Positions 55,371-62,647 of a stretch of DNA of 64,000 nucleotides are shown here, in pieces. Positions within the stretch are counted from its first letter, which is position 1; each line of letters starts with the position of its first letter. Source of the DNA: Tsuneonella dongtanensis (lineage in GTDB: Bacteria; Pseudomonadota; Alphaproteobacteria; Sphingomonadales; Sphingomonadaceae); contig NZ_CP016591.1 of NCBI RefSeq assembly GCF_001698205.1, positions 310,001 to 374,000 on the forward strand. The letters are read 5' to 3'. Under the pieces are notes generated by a model. The model did not search any database. It was given only the letters and a program-made list of their open reading frames with translations, and was not told the DNA's origin. The translations under genes and the position numbers were made by a program.

Positions 55371-56135
55371 ATGAAGCAGACGCGGATCATTGCAGGACGA
55401 CAGGAAGGCCGCGCTGCGCGCGCTTCGCTTCTGTTCGCCGCGGGTGCGCTGCTGGTCGGCGCGCCCACGGCCGTCTTCGCTATTCCCGACGAGAGCCTTT
55501 CACGCGGGGCGGTCGCCCAGATCGTCCCGTTCACGCCTGCGAACGTCGATCCGGCGGTCGCTCGCAGCCTCGCCGCCAAGATCGCGGCACGGGGTCAGAC
55601 ATTGCGTTTCACTCCGGCGGGCAGCGCGCCCGGCAAGAACCGGACGGTGACCGTGGCGATTCGCGTAGCGCCCGAGCAGGCGCGCGCGATCTCGGTCCGC
55701 AGCGCGATTGCCGCCGCCAAAGGTGAAGCAGGAGCCGGTCCTTCGATCGCAACGCTTGCGAAGAGCAGGTACAATCTGGGCATTTCGCGCGGTTACGAGA
55801 CCTTTGCCAAGCCGGCAGTGCCGTCGCTCAATCTTAAGCCTATCGAGATGCCCGATCTCGCCAGTTTCCGCCCGCGCGAGGGGGTAAAGGAAACGCCGGG
55901 GCGGCTTCAGCCGCGCCTCGCACTCGAATCGGGCACAATCACCGGGCGCAGCCCGCGAACGCTCGAAGGCGCGGGTGAGCAGGCCGTCGACCTCGGGGCG
56001 GGGTACCGATTGTCCAAGAACCTCAACGTCACTGCAGGCGTCCGCCTGAGCCAGGAGCGCGACCGCCTTGCTCCCCTGACCGATGCCGTGCGGGACGACC
56101 AGGCAGTCTACGTCGGCACCCAGTTCCGCTTCTGA
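55371..56135 (+). CDS. Exported protein, possible outer-membrane beta-barrel end
   Basis: A 254-residue protein with a signal peptide (hydrophobic LLFAAGALLVGAPTAVFA, preceded by Arg). The first half is Ala/Arg-rich; the last 60 residues alternate in the manner of barrel strands (VDLGAGYRLSKNLNVTAGVR, AVYVGTQFRF) and end in Phe, as outer-membrane proteins do. No family recognised. A strong terminator follows at once. Confidence 0.72.
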   Translation: MKQTRIIAGRQEGRAARASLLFAAGALLVGAPTAVFAIPDESLSRGAVAQIVPFTPANVDPAVARSLAAKIAARGQTLRFTPAGSAPGKNRTVTVAIRVAPEQARAISVRSAIAAAKGEAGAGPSIATLAKSRYNLGISRGYETFAKPAVPSLNLKPIEMPDLASFRPREGVKETPGRLQPRLALESGTITGRSPRTLEGAGEQAVDLGAGYRLSKNLNVTAGVRLSQERDRLAPLTDAVRDDQAVYVGTQFRF

Positions 56136-56156
56136 CGTTACGGAATTGGTATGCGC

Positions 56157-56183
56157 AAACCCCGCTTCGGCGGGGTTTTTCTT
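56157..56183 (+). terminator. Intrinsic terminator
   Basis: AAACCCCGC (56157-56165), loop TTCG, GCGGGG and a T-run (56170-56180). The UUCG tetraloop makes it very stable. It ends the secreted-protein transcript before phaB. Confidence 0.93.
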
Positions 56184-56251
56184 TGCCTGCGCGCCGCCTT
56201 CGCCTAGGCCGGTCGGCGGAGAGGTTGAAACTGACAGGCTAAGGAGCTGGC

Positions 56252-56974
56252 ATGACACGCGTGGCAATCGTCACCGGGGGTACCCGGGGCATCGGCGAGG
56301 CGATCAGCCTCGCGCTCAAGGAACAGGGGCGTACCGTCGTCGCCAACTACGCAGGCAATGACGCCAAGGCCAAGGCCTTTGCCGAAGCGCGCGGGATCAG
56401 GGTCTACAAGTGGGACGTGGGCGACCACGAAGCGTGCCTTGCCGGATGCAGGCAGGTCGAGGAGGAAGTCGGCCCGGTCGACATCGTGGTCAACAACGCC
56501 GGCATCACCCGTGATGGCACGCTGGCGCGAATGACCTACGACGATTGGCACGATGTCATGCGGATCAACCTCGGCGGATGCTTCAACATGGCCAAGGCCT
56601 GTTTCCCGGGCATGGTCGCGCGCGGCTGGGGACGGATCGTCAACATCGGCTCGATCAACGGTCAGGCGGGCCAGTACGGCCAGGTCAATTACGCCGCCGC
56701 CAAGAGCGGCATTCACGGCTTCACCAAGGCCTTGGCGCAGGAAGGCGCCAAGAAGGGCGTGACGGTGAACGCGATCGCGCCCGGATATATCGACACCGAC
56801 ATGGTCGCCGCCGTGCCGGCCCCCGTGCTCGAGAAAATCATCGCCAAGATTCCCGTCGGCCGCCTCGGTCATGCCGACGAGATCGCGCGAGGCGTGACGT
56901 TTCTGACCAGCGATGACGCAGGCTTCATCACCGGCTCGACGATGAGCCTCAACGGCGGTCAGCACATGTATTGA
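56252..56974 (+). CDS. phaB: Acetoacetyl-CoA reductase
   Basis: Short-chain dehydrogenase of 240 residues making (R)-3-hydroxybutyryl-CoA with NADPH for PHB synthesis. Cofactor site VTGGTRGIG, NNAGITRD, catalytic Ser in NIGSINGQAGQ and Tyr/Lys in VNYAAAKSG are intact; the GQYGQ segment and FLTSDDAGFITGSTMSLNGGQHMY end match PhaB rather than FabG. AAGGAG precedes the ATG. It pairs in function with phaZ at 29.6 kb; phaC is not in the window. Confidence 0.93.
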   Translation: MTRVAIVTGGTRGIGEAISLALKEQGRTVVANYAGNDAKAKAFAEARGIRVYKWDVGDHEACLAGCRQVEEEVGPVDIVVNNAGITRDGTLARMTYDDWHDVMRINLGGCFNMAKACFPGMVARGWGRIVNIGSINGQAGQYGQVNYAAAKSGIHGFTKALAQEGAKKGVTVNAIAPGYIDTDMVAAVPAPVLEKIIAKIPVGRLGHADEIARGVTFLTSDDAGFITGSTMSLNGGQHMY

Positions 56975-56993
56975 GCCCTGATCGACAAAGGTG

Positions 56994-57025
56994 GACAAGA
57001 AAGGGGCGGACCCGCTGGCCCGCCC
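56994..57025 (-). terminator. Terminator of the OmpA-like gene
   Basis: On the minus strand GGGGCGG (57025-57019) pairs with CCGCCCC (57008-57002) and is followed by TTTCTTGT. It lies between two convergent genes. Confidence 0.75.
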
Positions 57026-57065
57026 CCCGTAACCTAACTTCGGTCCGGCAAGGTGCCGGCACGCG

Positions 57066-57941
57066 TCAGATGCCGTCGACGGCCTTGCTGACGAGAATGT
57101 TCACCGCGACGCGGCGGTTTTGCGCCTTGCCGGCCTCGGTGGTGTTGTCCGCCGCCGGGTCGGCCTCGGCCATGCCGGTTGGCGTAAGCATGCGGTAGGG
57201 CTTCCAGCCGCAGGCCTGCTGCAGGTAGTTCACCACCCGCGTCGCACGCTTCTCGCTGAGTTCCTGGTTGAACTCGTAGTCGCCGGTCGAGTCGGTATAT
57301 CCGACCACCAGCAGCAAAGCGTTGTCCATGCCCTGGGCCTGGTTCGCGGCGGCGCAGAGCTCGGCCTGCGACTGGCCCGAAAGGTTGTACTTGCCGGTGT
57401 CGAAATAGACGTTGGTGACGCCCTTGACGTTGTAGTTGTCGATGTCCGCCACGCGGCTGCGGAGCGCCTCGGTCGCGGCGGTCTGCTCGGCGAAGCCCTG
57501 TGCGGTACCGCGCTGAATCATCGCGGCGGTCTTGAAATCGCCCTTCTTGAACTTGACCGCGCTGGCCACGAGGCCGCCGTTCCATTGCACGGTCTTGACC
57601 GACACCGGCAGGCCGTTGAGCAGGTCCGCAGTGGTCATCTTCTTGCTGCCGCCGAGGAAGCCGCCGCTGCCCTTGACCGTGGTCGCTGGGCTGATGGCAA
57701 GGGCAGTTTTCGTGCCGGTTTCGCCGGTCACCTGCATCCGGTCGCCCTTGCGCGCCGAAATGAAGCCTTCGATCTCCGGCCCCTCGGGCAGTCCTTCGAG
57801 GCTTTCCGGCGCGTTGCCGTAAACGATCAGGCCATCCTCGTTGACGGTGGTCGCCTGCTGGGCAACGACGCTGGCCGGGGCAGCCACTGCGAGGGCGGCC
57901 AACGCGGCAAGGATCGCCGGTCGGTTGGAAGCTACATTCAT
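57066..57941 (-). CDS. OmpA-family protein
   Basis: Envelope protein of 291 residues: signal peptide (ending SVVAQ), a middle domain of unknown type and a C-terminal OmpA domain that binds peptidoglycan (YFDTGKYNLSG, VVGYTDSTGDYEFNQELSEKRA, then QNRRVAVNI). The Asp and Arg that bind diaminopimelate are in GYTDSTG and NRRV. There is no N-terminal barrel. It is monocistronic with its own terminator. Confidence 0.92.
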   Translation of the reverse strand: MNVASNRPAILAALAALAVAAPASVVAQQATTVNEDGLIVYGNAPESLEGLPEGPEIEGFISARKGDRMQVTGETGTKTALAISPATTVKGSGGFLGGSKKMTTADLLNGLPVSVKTVQWNGGLVASAVKFKKGDFKTAAMIQRGTAQGFAEQTAATEALRSRVADIDNYNVKGVTNVYFDTGKYNLSGQSQAELCAAANQAQGMDNALLLVVGYTDSTGDYEFNQELSEKRATRVVNYLQQACGWKPYRMLTPTGMAEADPAADNTTEAGKAQNRRVAVNILVSKAVDGI

Positions 57942-58238
57942 AAAGGTACTCCTTCGATCGATGCGAACCGGGCGGATCGTGTCCGTTCCAGCTTGCGCCC
58001 GCCTCCCCTGCGATGCGCGTTCGCGAATTCTGGCGCCCCCTTCGGTGCTATGCGCAGCAAGAACGACACGGAACCGCGCCCGCTCTCCTGTCCCTCGCGC
58101 CTGTTGCCGGTTTCCTGTCTATCGAATGAACGCAACTCTTAAGGCCCCGCTGCGTCGGGGCGGCCGGAGCGCCGGATGCGGCGAACCGTTGCCGGCGTTA
58201 TGATGGACATGGCGTCCGTCGACCGCCAAGGACGGTGC

Positions 58239-58493
58239 ATGACGGCGCCGTATCACCCCCCGGTCAAGCGTTCGGTCGAGATTGCCGGGCACAAGACTTC
58301 GATCAGCCTCGAGCCATTGTTCTGGGACATGCTACGCGAGGCCGCCGCGCGCGAGCAGGTGCCCGTCAACGCCCTTGTCGCGCGGATCGACGAGGAACGC
58401 ATCGCGAGCGAAACGCCCTGCGGGCTGGCCGGCGCGATACGGCTGTGGCTCGCCTCACGCGCCGGGGAAGGCGAGGACGAGCGCCAGGCCTAG
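58239..58493 (+). CDS. Ribbon-helix-helix protein (RHH_4 type)
   Basis: An 84-residue protein. KRSVEIAGHKTSISLEPLFW, then LREAAAREQVPVNALVARID, and LAGAIRLWL match the RHH_4 family of small DNA-binding or regulatory proteins. AAGGA lies 6 nt ahead of ATG 58239. Its last 39 bp overlap the end of the convergent chrA gene. Target unknown. Confidence 0.82.
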   Translation: MTAPYHPPVKRSVEIAGHKTSISLEPLFWDMLREAAAREQVPVNALVARIDEERIASETPCGLAGAIRLWLASRAGEGEDERQA

Positions 58494-59753
58494 CGCGGCG
58501 CACACCGCCAGCGTCGTCACGATCCCGCGCTTCCACGCGAAGATCATCGCCGCCGCGACTGCCGCGATGAACCCGGCGCGCCAGTCGAATTGCCAGCCCG
58601 GCACCGAGGTGTCGAATGCCGGGAACAGCACGTGCCAGCCGAACCACAACGCGAGGTTGGCGATGACCCCGACGACGGCCGCGGTGATCGCCGCCAGCGC
58701 GGCCTGCAGCGCGGGGCTGCGCTCGATCCGGTCCATCCACGGGGCGCAGGCGAAGATCCACAGGAAGCACGGCGCGAAAGTGACCCACGTCGTCAGCGCC
58801 GCCGCCGCCAGCGCGCCGCCGAGCGGGGTGAGCGGCGCCGCCTCGCGCCAGCCGGCGAGGAAGCCGACGAACTGGGTCACCATGATCAGCGGCCCCGGCG
58901 TCGTCTCGGCAAGGCCGAGCCCATCGACGATCTCGCGCGGAGACAGCCAGCCGAGCGGGCCCGCCGCTTCCTGCGCCATGTAGCCGAGCACCGCGTAGGC
59001 GCCGCCGAACGTCACCACCGCCAGCTTGGAAAAGAACACCCCGACGTCCCACAGCACGTGGCCGGTTCCGACTGTCGCCCCGACGAGGAGCATCGGTGCA
59101 ACCCAGATCGCGCCCCAGGTGACGACCGTCGCCAGGGTCGCGCGAACCAGCTTGCGACCGCTCCGCCCGTCTCCGCCACCTGTCGGTGGCCCGTGCGCGC
59201 CAAGCCAGTCGGGCCGCGCCCTGCTCACGATCGCGCCGATCAGCGCTGCGACGGCGATCACGAGCGGAAACGGCGCGCCGGCGAGCGCCAATGCGAGGAA
59301 AGCGGCGCCCGCGAGCGCCAGATTCAACCGCGTCCGCAGCGCCCGTGCTGCGACACGCACCAGCGCTTGCGCGACGATGGCGAGGACCGCCGCCTTGATC
59401 CCGAGGAACAGTCCGGCGAACCACCCGAGCCCGGCGGCGAAAACATAAACCAGCGAGAGCCCCAGCATCACGAGCGCGCCAGGAATTACGAACAGCAGCC
59501 CGGCGGTCAGTCCGCCGCGGACCCCGTGCAGCCGCCATCCGATCCAGGTGGCAAGCTGCTGCGCCTCGGGACCGGGAAGCAGGTGGCACAGGTTCAGCGC
59601 GCGCAGGAACGCGCCGTCCTCGATCCAGCGCCGCTCCTCGACGAATTCGCGGTGCATCAGCGCGATCTGCCCGGCGGGACCGCCGAAACTCAGCACGCCG
59701 ACTCGCGCACTCACGCGGGCAAGATCGCGGAAGCTGGGAGTCGCGGAATTCAC
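58455..59753 (-). CDS. chrA: Chromate transporter ChrA (two-domain)
   Basis: Membrane protein of 432 residues with two homologous CHR domains, each with its glycine signature: SFGGPAGQIALMH (N-terminal) and TFGGAYAVLGYM (C-terminal), plus LPGPEAQQLATW and TTPGPLIMVTQF. About ten membrane helices. It is expected to export chromate by proton exchange. Starts at GTG 59753; the ribosome-binding site is weak, and an ATG much further upstream (59930) would run through the terminator of the next gene, so it is rejected. Confidence 0.9.
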   Translation of the reverse strand: MNSATPSFRDLARVSARVGVLSFGGPAGQIALMHREFVEERRWIEDGAFLRALNLCHLLPGPEAQQLATWIGWRLHGVRGGLTAGLLFVIPGALVMLGLSLVYVFAAGLGWFAGLFLGIKAAVLAIVAQALVRVAARALRTRLNLALAGAAFLALALAGAPFPLVIAVAALIGAIVSRARPDWLGAHGPPTGGGDGRSGRKLVRATLATVVTWGAIWVAPMLLVGATVGTGHVLWDVGVFFSKLAVVTFGGAYAVLGYMAQEAAGPLGWLSPREIVDGLGLAETTPGPLIMVTQFVGFLAGWREAAPLTPLGGALAAAALTTWVTFAPCFLWIFACAPWMDRIERSPALQAALAAITAAVVGVIANLALWFGWHVLFPAFDTSVPGWQFDWRAGFIAAVAAAMIFAWKRGIVTTLAVCAALGLALVLAFPGA

Positions 59754-59786
59754 CTGTACGTCATCGGCGCTCGCGCCAGTCCGCGC

Positions 59787-59824
59787 AAAATAAAAAGCGG
59801 GCGGTGCCCGAAGGTACCGCCCGC
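59787..59824 (-). terminator. Terminator of the 59864 gene and murA unit
   Basis: On the minus strand GCGGGCGGT (59824-59816) pairs with ACCGCCCGC (59805-59797), followed by TTTTTATTTT. It isolates chrA from the genes upstream. Confidence 0.9.
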
Positions 59825-59863
59825 CTCTCGCCCCGTCAGGAGCGATCCAGTCCCGTTGCTCCT

Positions 59864-60091
59864 TTAATAGGTCGCCGGGGGATCGCTGGCGGGGAAGCTT
59901 TCGTCGCTTGCCTGGTCGGTCTTGTCCCACGAACGAACGGGTTTGTCACGCATCGCCTCGGGTCCGGCATCGCGAATTTTCGCGTTGCCCTGGTTGCCCG
60001 CGAACGCAGCGTGCTCCGCATTGTTCTTTTGCAGGTACTTGTAGCCGGCGTAGCCAAGCGCTCCGAGCGCGGCGAGTTTGATCAGTGCCAT
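59864..60091 (-). CDS. Small membrane-anchored protein
   Basis: A 75-residue protein with an N-terminal hydrophobic helix (LIKLAALGALGYAGYKYLQK) and a polar, charged tail (KPVRSWDKTDQASDESFPAS) with the DESFPASDPP ending often seen on small sphingomonad stress proteins. GAGAGG precedes the ATG. It is 63 nt behind murA on the same strand and may be read from it or from its own promoter. Function unknown. Confidence 0.75.
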   Translation of the reverse strand: MALIKLAALGALGYAGYKYLQKNNAEHAAFAGNQGNAKIRDAGPEAMRDKPVRSWDKTDQASDESFPASDPPATY

Positions 60092-60154
60092 GTGCGAACC
60101 TCTCTTTCTGCCTGACCAACGCGGCAGACGAGGGTTCGGGTCCACAGAATTACT

Positions 60155-61438
60155 TCACTCGTCGCCGACTCGTTCGACTTGTGCGCCGACCAGCGCAAGC
60201 TTCTCCTCCAGCCGCTCGTAACCGCGGTCGAGGTGATAGAGTCGGCGGACTTCGGTCCGGCCTTCAGCCCGCAGACCGGCGATGACCAGGCTCATCGACG
60301 CCCGCAGGTCCGTCGCCATGACTTCGGCCCCTGTCAGTCCGGCAACGCCATGGACGATGGCAGTACGGCCCGAGGTCTCGATATGAGCGCCCATCCGGCT
60401 GAGTTCGGGTACGTGCATGTAGCGGTTCTCGAAGATCGTCTCGGTGAGCACGCTGGTCCCCTCGGCGACCGTCAGCAGCGCCATGAGCTGCGCCTGCATG
60501 TCGGTGGCGAGCCCTGGGTACGGCGCGGTGGTGAGGTTGACCGCCTTGAGCTTGCCCTCGGCGGCGACGCGCACGCCCCCCTTCTCCGCTTCGACCGATA
60601 CGCCGATGTTGCGCAAGGCATGGAGCGTCGCCTGCATCTCGTCAGCCTTCGCGCCTTCGAGCAGGACCTCTCCGCCCGTGATCGCCGCTGCGCAGGCATA
60701 ACTGCCGGCCTCGATCCGGTCGGCCATCACGCGGTAGGTGGCGCCATGGAGCCGGCGCACGCCGTGGATCGTCAGGTCGGAAGAACCGATGCCTTCGATC
60801 TCCGCACCCATCGCGACGAGCAGGTTGCACAAGTCGACGATCTCGGGCTCGCGCGCCGCGTTGAACAGGCGGCAGGTGCCGTTGGCCAGGACGGCCGCCA
60901 TCAGGGCATTCTCGGTCGCACCGACCGAGACCACCGGAAAATCGAACTCGCCCCCGGGAAGCCCGCCGTCGGGCGCGTGAGCACGGACATAGCCCTGCGC
61001 GAGCTCGATCCGCGCCCCGAATGCCTCGAGCGCCTTGAGGTGCAAATCGATCGGGCGGTTGCCGATCGCGCAACCGCCGGGCAGCGAGACGGTCGCCTCG
61101 CCCATCCGCGCGAGCATCGGTCCAAGCACGAGGATCGAGGCACGCATCTTGCGCACGAGGTCGTACGGCGCGACCGTGCCGGTGATCCGCGTCGCCTCAA
61201 GCGTCATCACCCGGCCGAAATCCTCGGGCCGGTTGCCCTGGATCACAGTGGTGACGCCGAACTGGTTCATCAGGTGCTGGAACCCGTCGATGTCCGCCAG
61301 CCGCGGCAAGTTTCTGAGTGTCATCGGCTCGTCGGTCAGCAGGGCGCACGGGATAAGCGTGAGCGCAGCGTTCTTCGCGCCGGAGATCGGGATGGTTCCG
61401 GATAGGCGCTTGCCGCCCTCGACGATGATCTTGTCCAT
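60155..61438 (-). CDS. murA: UDP-N-acetylglucosamine 1-carboxyvinyltransferase
   Basis: First committed enzyme of peptidoglycan synthesis, 427 residues. The start [26 protein letters not shown] and the active-site loop [16 protein letters not shown] are intact; the catalytic residue is Cys123, so the enzyme should be fosfomycin-sensitive rather than carrying the Asp variant. Only one MurA copy is visible here. Confidence 0.97.
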   Translation of the reverse strand: MDKIIVEGGKRLSGTIPISGAKNAALTLIPCALLTDEPMTLRNLPRLADIDGFQHLMNQFGVTTVIQGNRPEDFGRVMTLEATRITGTVAPYDLVRKMRASILVLGPMLARMGEATVSLPGGCAIGNRPIDLHLKALEAFGARIELAQGYVRAHAPDGGLPGGEFDFPVVSVGATENALMAAVLANGTCRLFNAAREPEIVDLCNLLVAMGAEIEGIGSSDLTIHGVRRLHGATYRVMADRIEAGSYACAAAITGGEVLLEGAKADEMQATLHALRNIGVSVEAEKGGVRVAAEGKLKAVNLTTAPYPGLATDMQAQLMALLTVAEGTSVLTETIFENRYMHVPELSRMGAHIETSGRTAIVHGVAGLTGAEVMATDLRASMSLVIAGLRAEGRTEVRRLYHLDRGYERLEEKLALVGAQVERVGDE

Positions 61439-61479
61439 CGTGGCGCTTTAGCGGCACCTGTCGGGGGCACAAGGTTTAG

Positions 61480-61603
61480 GCGCTCGCAGAGGCGCAGAGG
61501 GGGTTCCGCCGGGCCGCAGGCCCATCGACAAACAGGCAATGTACAACAAGTGCGGCTTCGCCGCGGGTGAGACCGCTCCGCGCCTCTGCGCCTCTGCGAG
61601 CGC
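61480..61603. repeat. 124-bp element bounded by perfect 21-bp inverted repeats
   Basis: The 21 bp at 61480-61500 are exactly complementary to those at 61583-61603. Each arm holds two tandem CGCAGAGG (or CCTCTGCG) units. The interior (61501-61582) has a short GCGGC/GCCGC stem and no coding frame of note. It fills the gap between divergent murA and galU and could be a non-autonomous mobile or palindromic repeat. Confidence 0.75.
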
Positions 61604-61655
61604 TCTGTTGGGTTCCGGTTGACGCGCACAACGAGGCCTGCGATTCGCACGCCCC

Positions 61656-62531
61656 ATGAGCAGTCGCAAACCCATCCGCAAGGCCGTGTTCCCCGTCGCC
61701 GGGCTCGGGACCCGCTTCCTTCCCGCGACGAAAGCGATCCCCAAGGAGATGCTGCCGATCGTCGATCGCCCGCTGATCCAGTACGCGGTCGACGAGGCGC
61801 GCGAGGCGGGGATCGAGCAGATGATCTTCGTCACCGGGCGCGGCAAGGGCGCGATCGAGGACCATTTCGACATCGCGTTCGAGCTGGAGAAGACGATGGG
61901 CGAGCGCGGCAAGGACCTGACAGCGCTCGGGCCCACCCGCCTCGGCCCCGGCAACTGCGCCTACGTTCGCCAGCAGGAGCCGCTCGGGCTCGGTCATGCG
62001 ATCTGGTGCGCGCGCGACATCATCGGCGACGAACCGTTCGCGATCCTCCTGCCCGACGAGCTGATGCACGGCTCGCCCGGGTGCCTGGCGCAGATGGTCG
62101 CGGCCTACGAAGAGGTCGGCGGCAACCTCATCTCGGTACTTGAGGTGCCCGAGGAGGAAGTCAGCAGCTACGGCGTGATCGCGCCCGGAGCGCAGGTCTC
62201 CGATGCCCTCACCGAAGTGACCGGGCTGGTCGAGAAGCCCCCGCGCGCCGAGGCCCCGAGCAACAAGATCATCTCGGGCCGCTACATTCTCCAGCCCCAG
62301 GTCATGCGCACGCTCGAGGCGCAGGAGGCCGGCGCAGGCGGCGAGATCCAGCTTACCGATGCGATGGCACGGATGATCGGCGACCAGCCGTTCCACGCGG
62401 TGACCTTCGACGGGCGCCGTTTCGACTGCGGCAGCAAAGTGGGCTTCGTCGAGGCGACCCTGGCGCTGGCGCTGGAGCGCGAGGACATGGGCGCGGAAGT
62501 GCGGGCGATGGCGGAGCGGTTGCTTTCCTGA
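61656..62531 (+). CDS. galU: UTP-glucose-1-phosphate uridylyltransferase
   Basis: Makes UDP-glucose for exopolysaccharide and LPS sugars, 291 residues. The nucleotide-binding loop GLGTRFLPATKAIPKEMLP, the QQEPLGLGHAIWCA uridine site and VEKPPRAEAPSN sugar site are intact. It serves the priming transferase and the exosortase-linked glycan genes elsewhere in the window. Confidence 0.96.
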   Translation: MSSRKPIRKAVFPVAGLGTRFLPATKAIPKEMLPIVDRPLIQYAVDEAREAGIEQMIFVTGRGKGAIEDHFDIAFELEKTMGERGKDLTALGPTRLGPGNCAYVRQQEPLGLGHAIWCARDIIGDEPFAILLPDELMHGSPGCLAQMVAAYEEVGGNLISVLEVPEEEVSSYGVIAPGAQVSDALTEVTGLVEKPPRAEAPSNKIISGRYILQPQVMRTLEAQEAGAGGEIQLTDAMARMIGDQPFHAVTFDGRRFDCGSKVGFVEATLALALEREDMGAEVRAMAERLLS

Positions 62532-62647
62532 TAGTTTAGCCAAAGCATCGTCGGGCCCATAACCCGAACACCTTGTCGGCGAGTAAGGCCGATGGGGCGT
62601 GGGTGTAGAAGGATGCTAGCCCCCGCCCACCCCAACCCGGAGCACCG

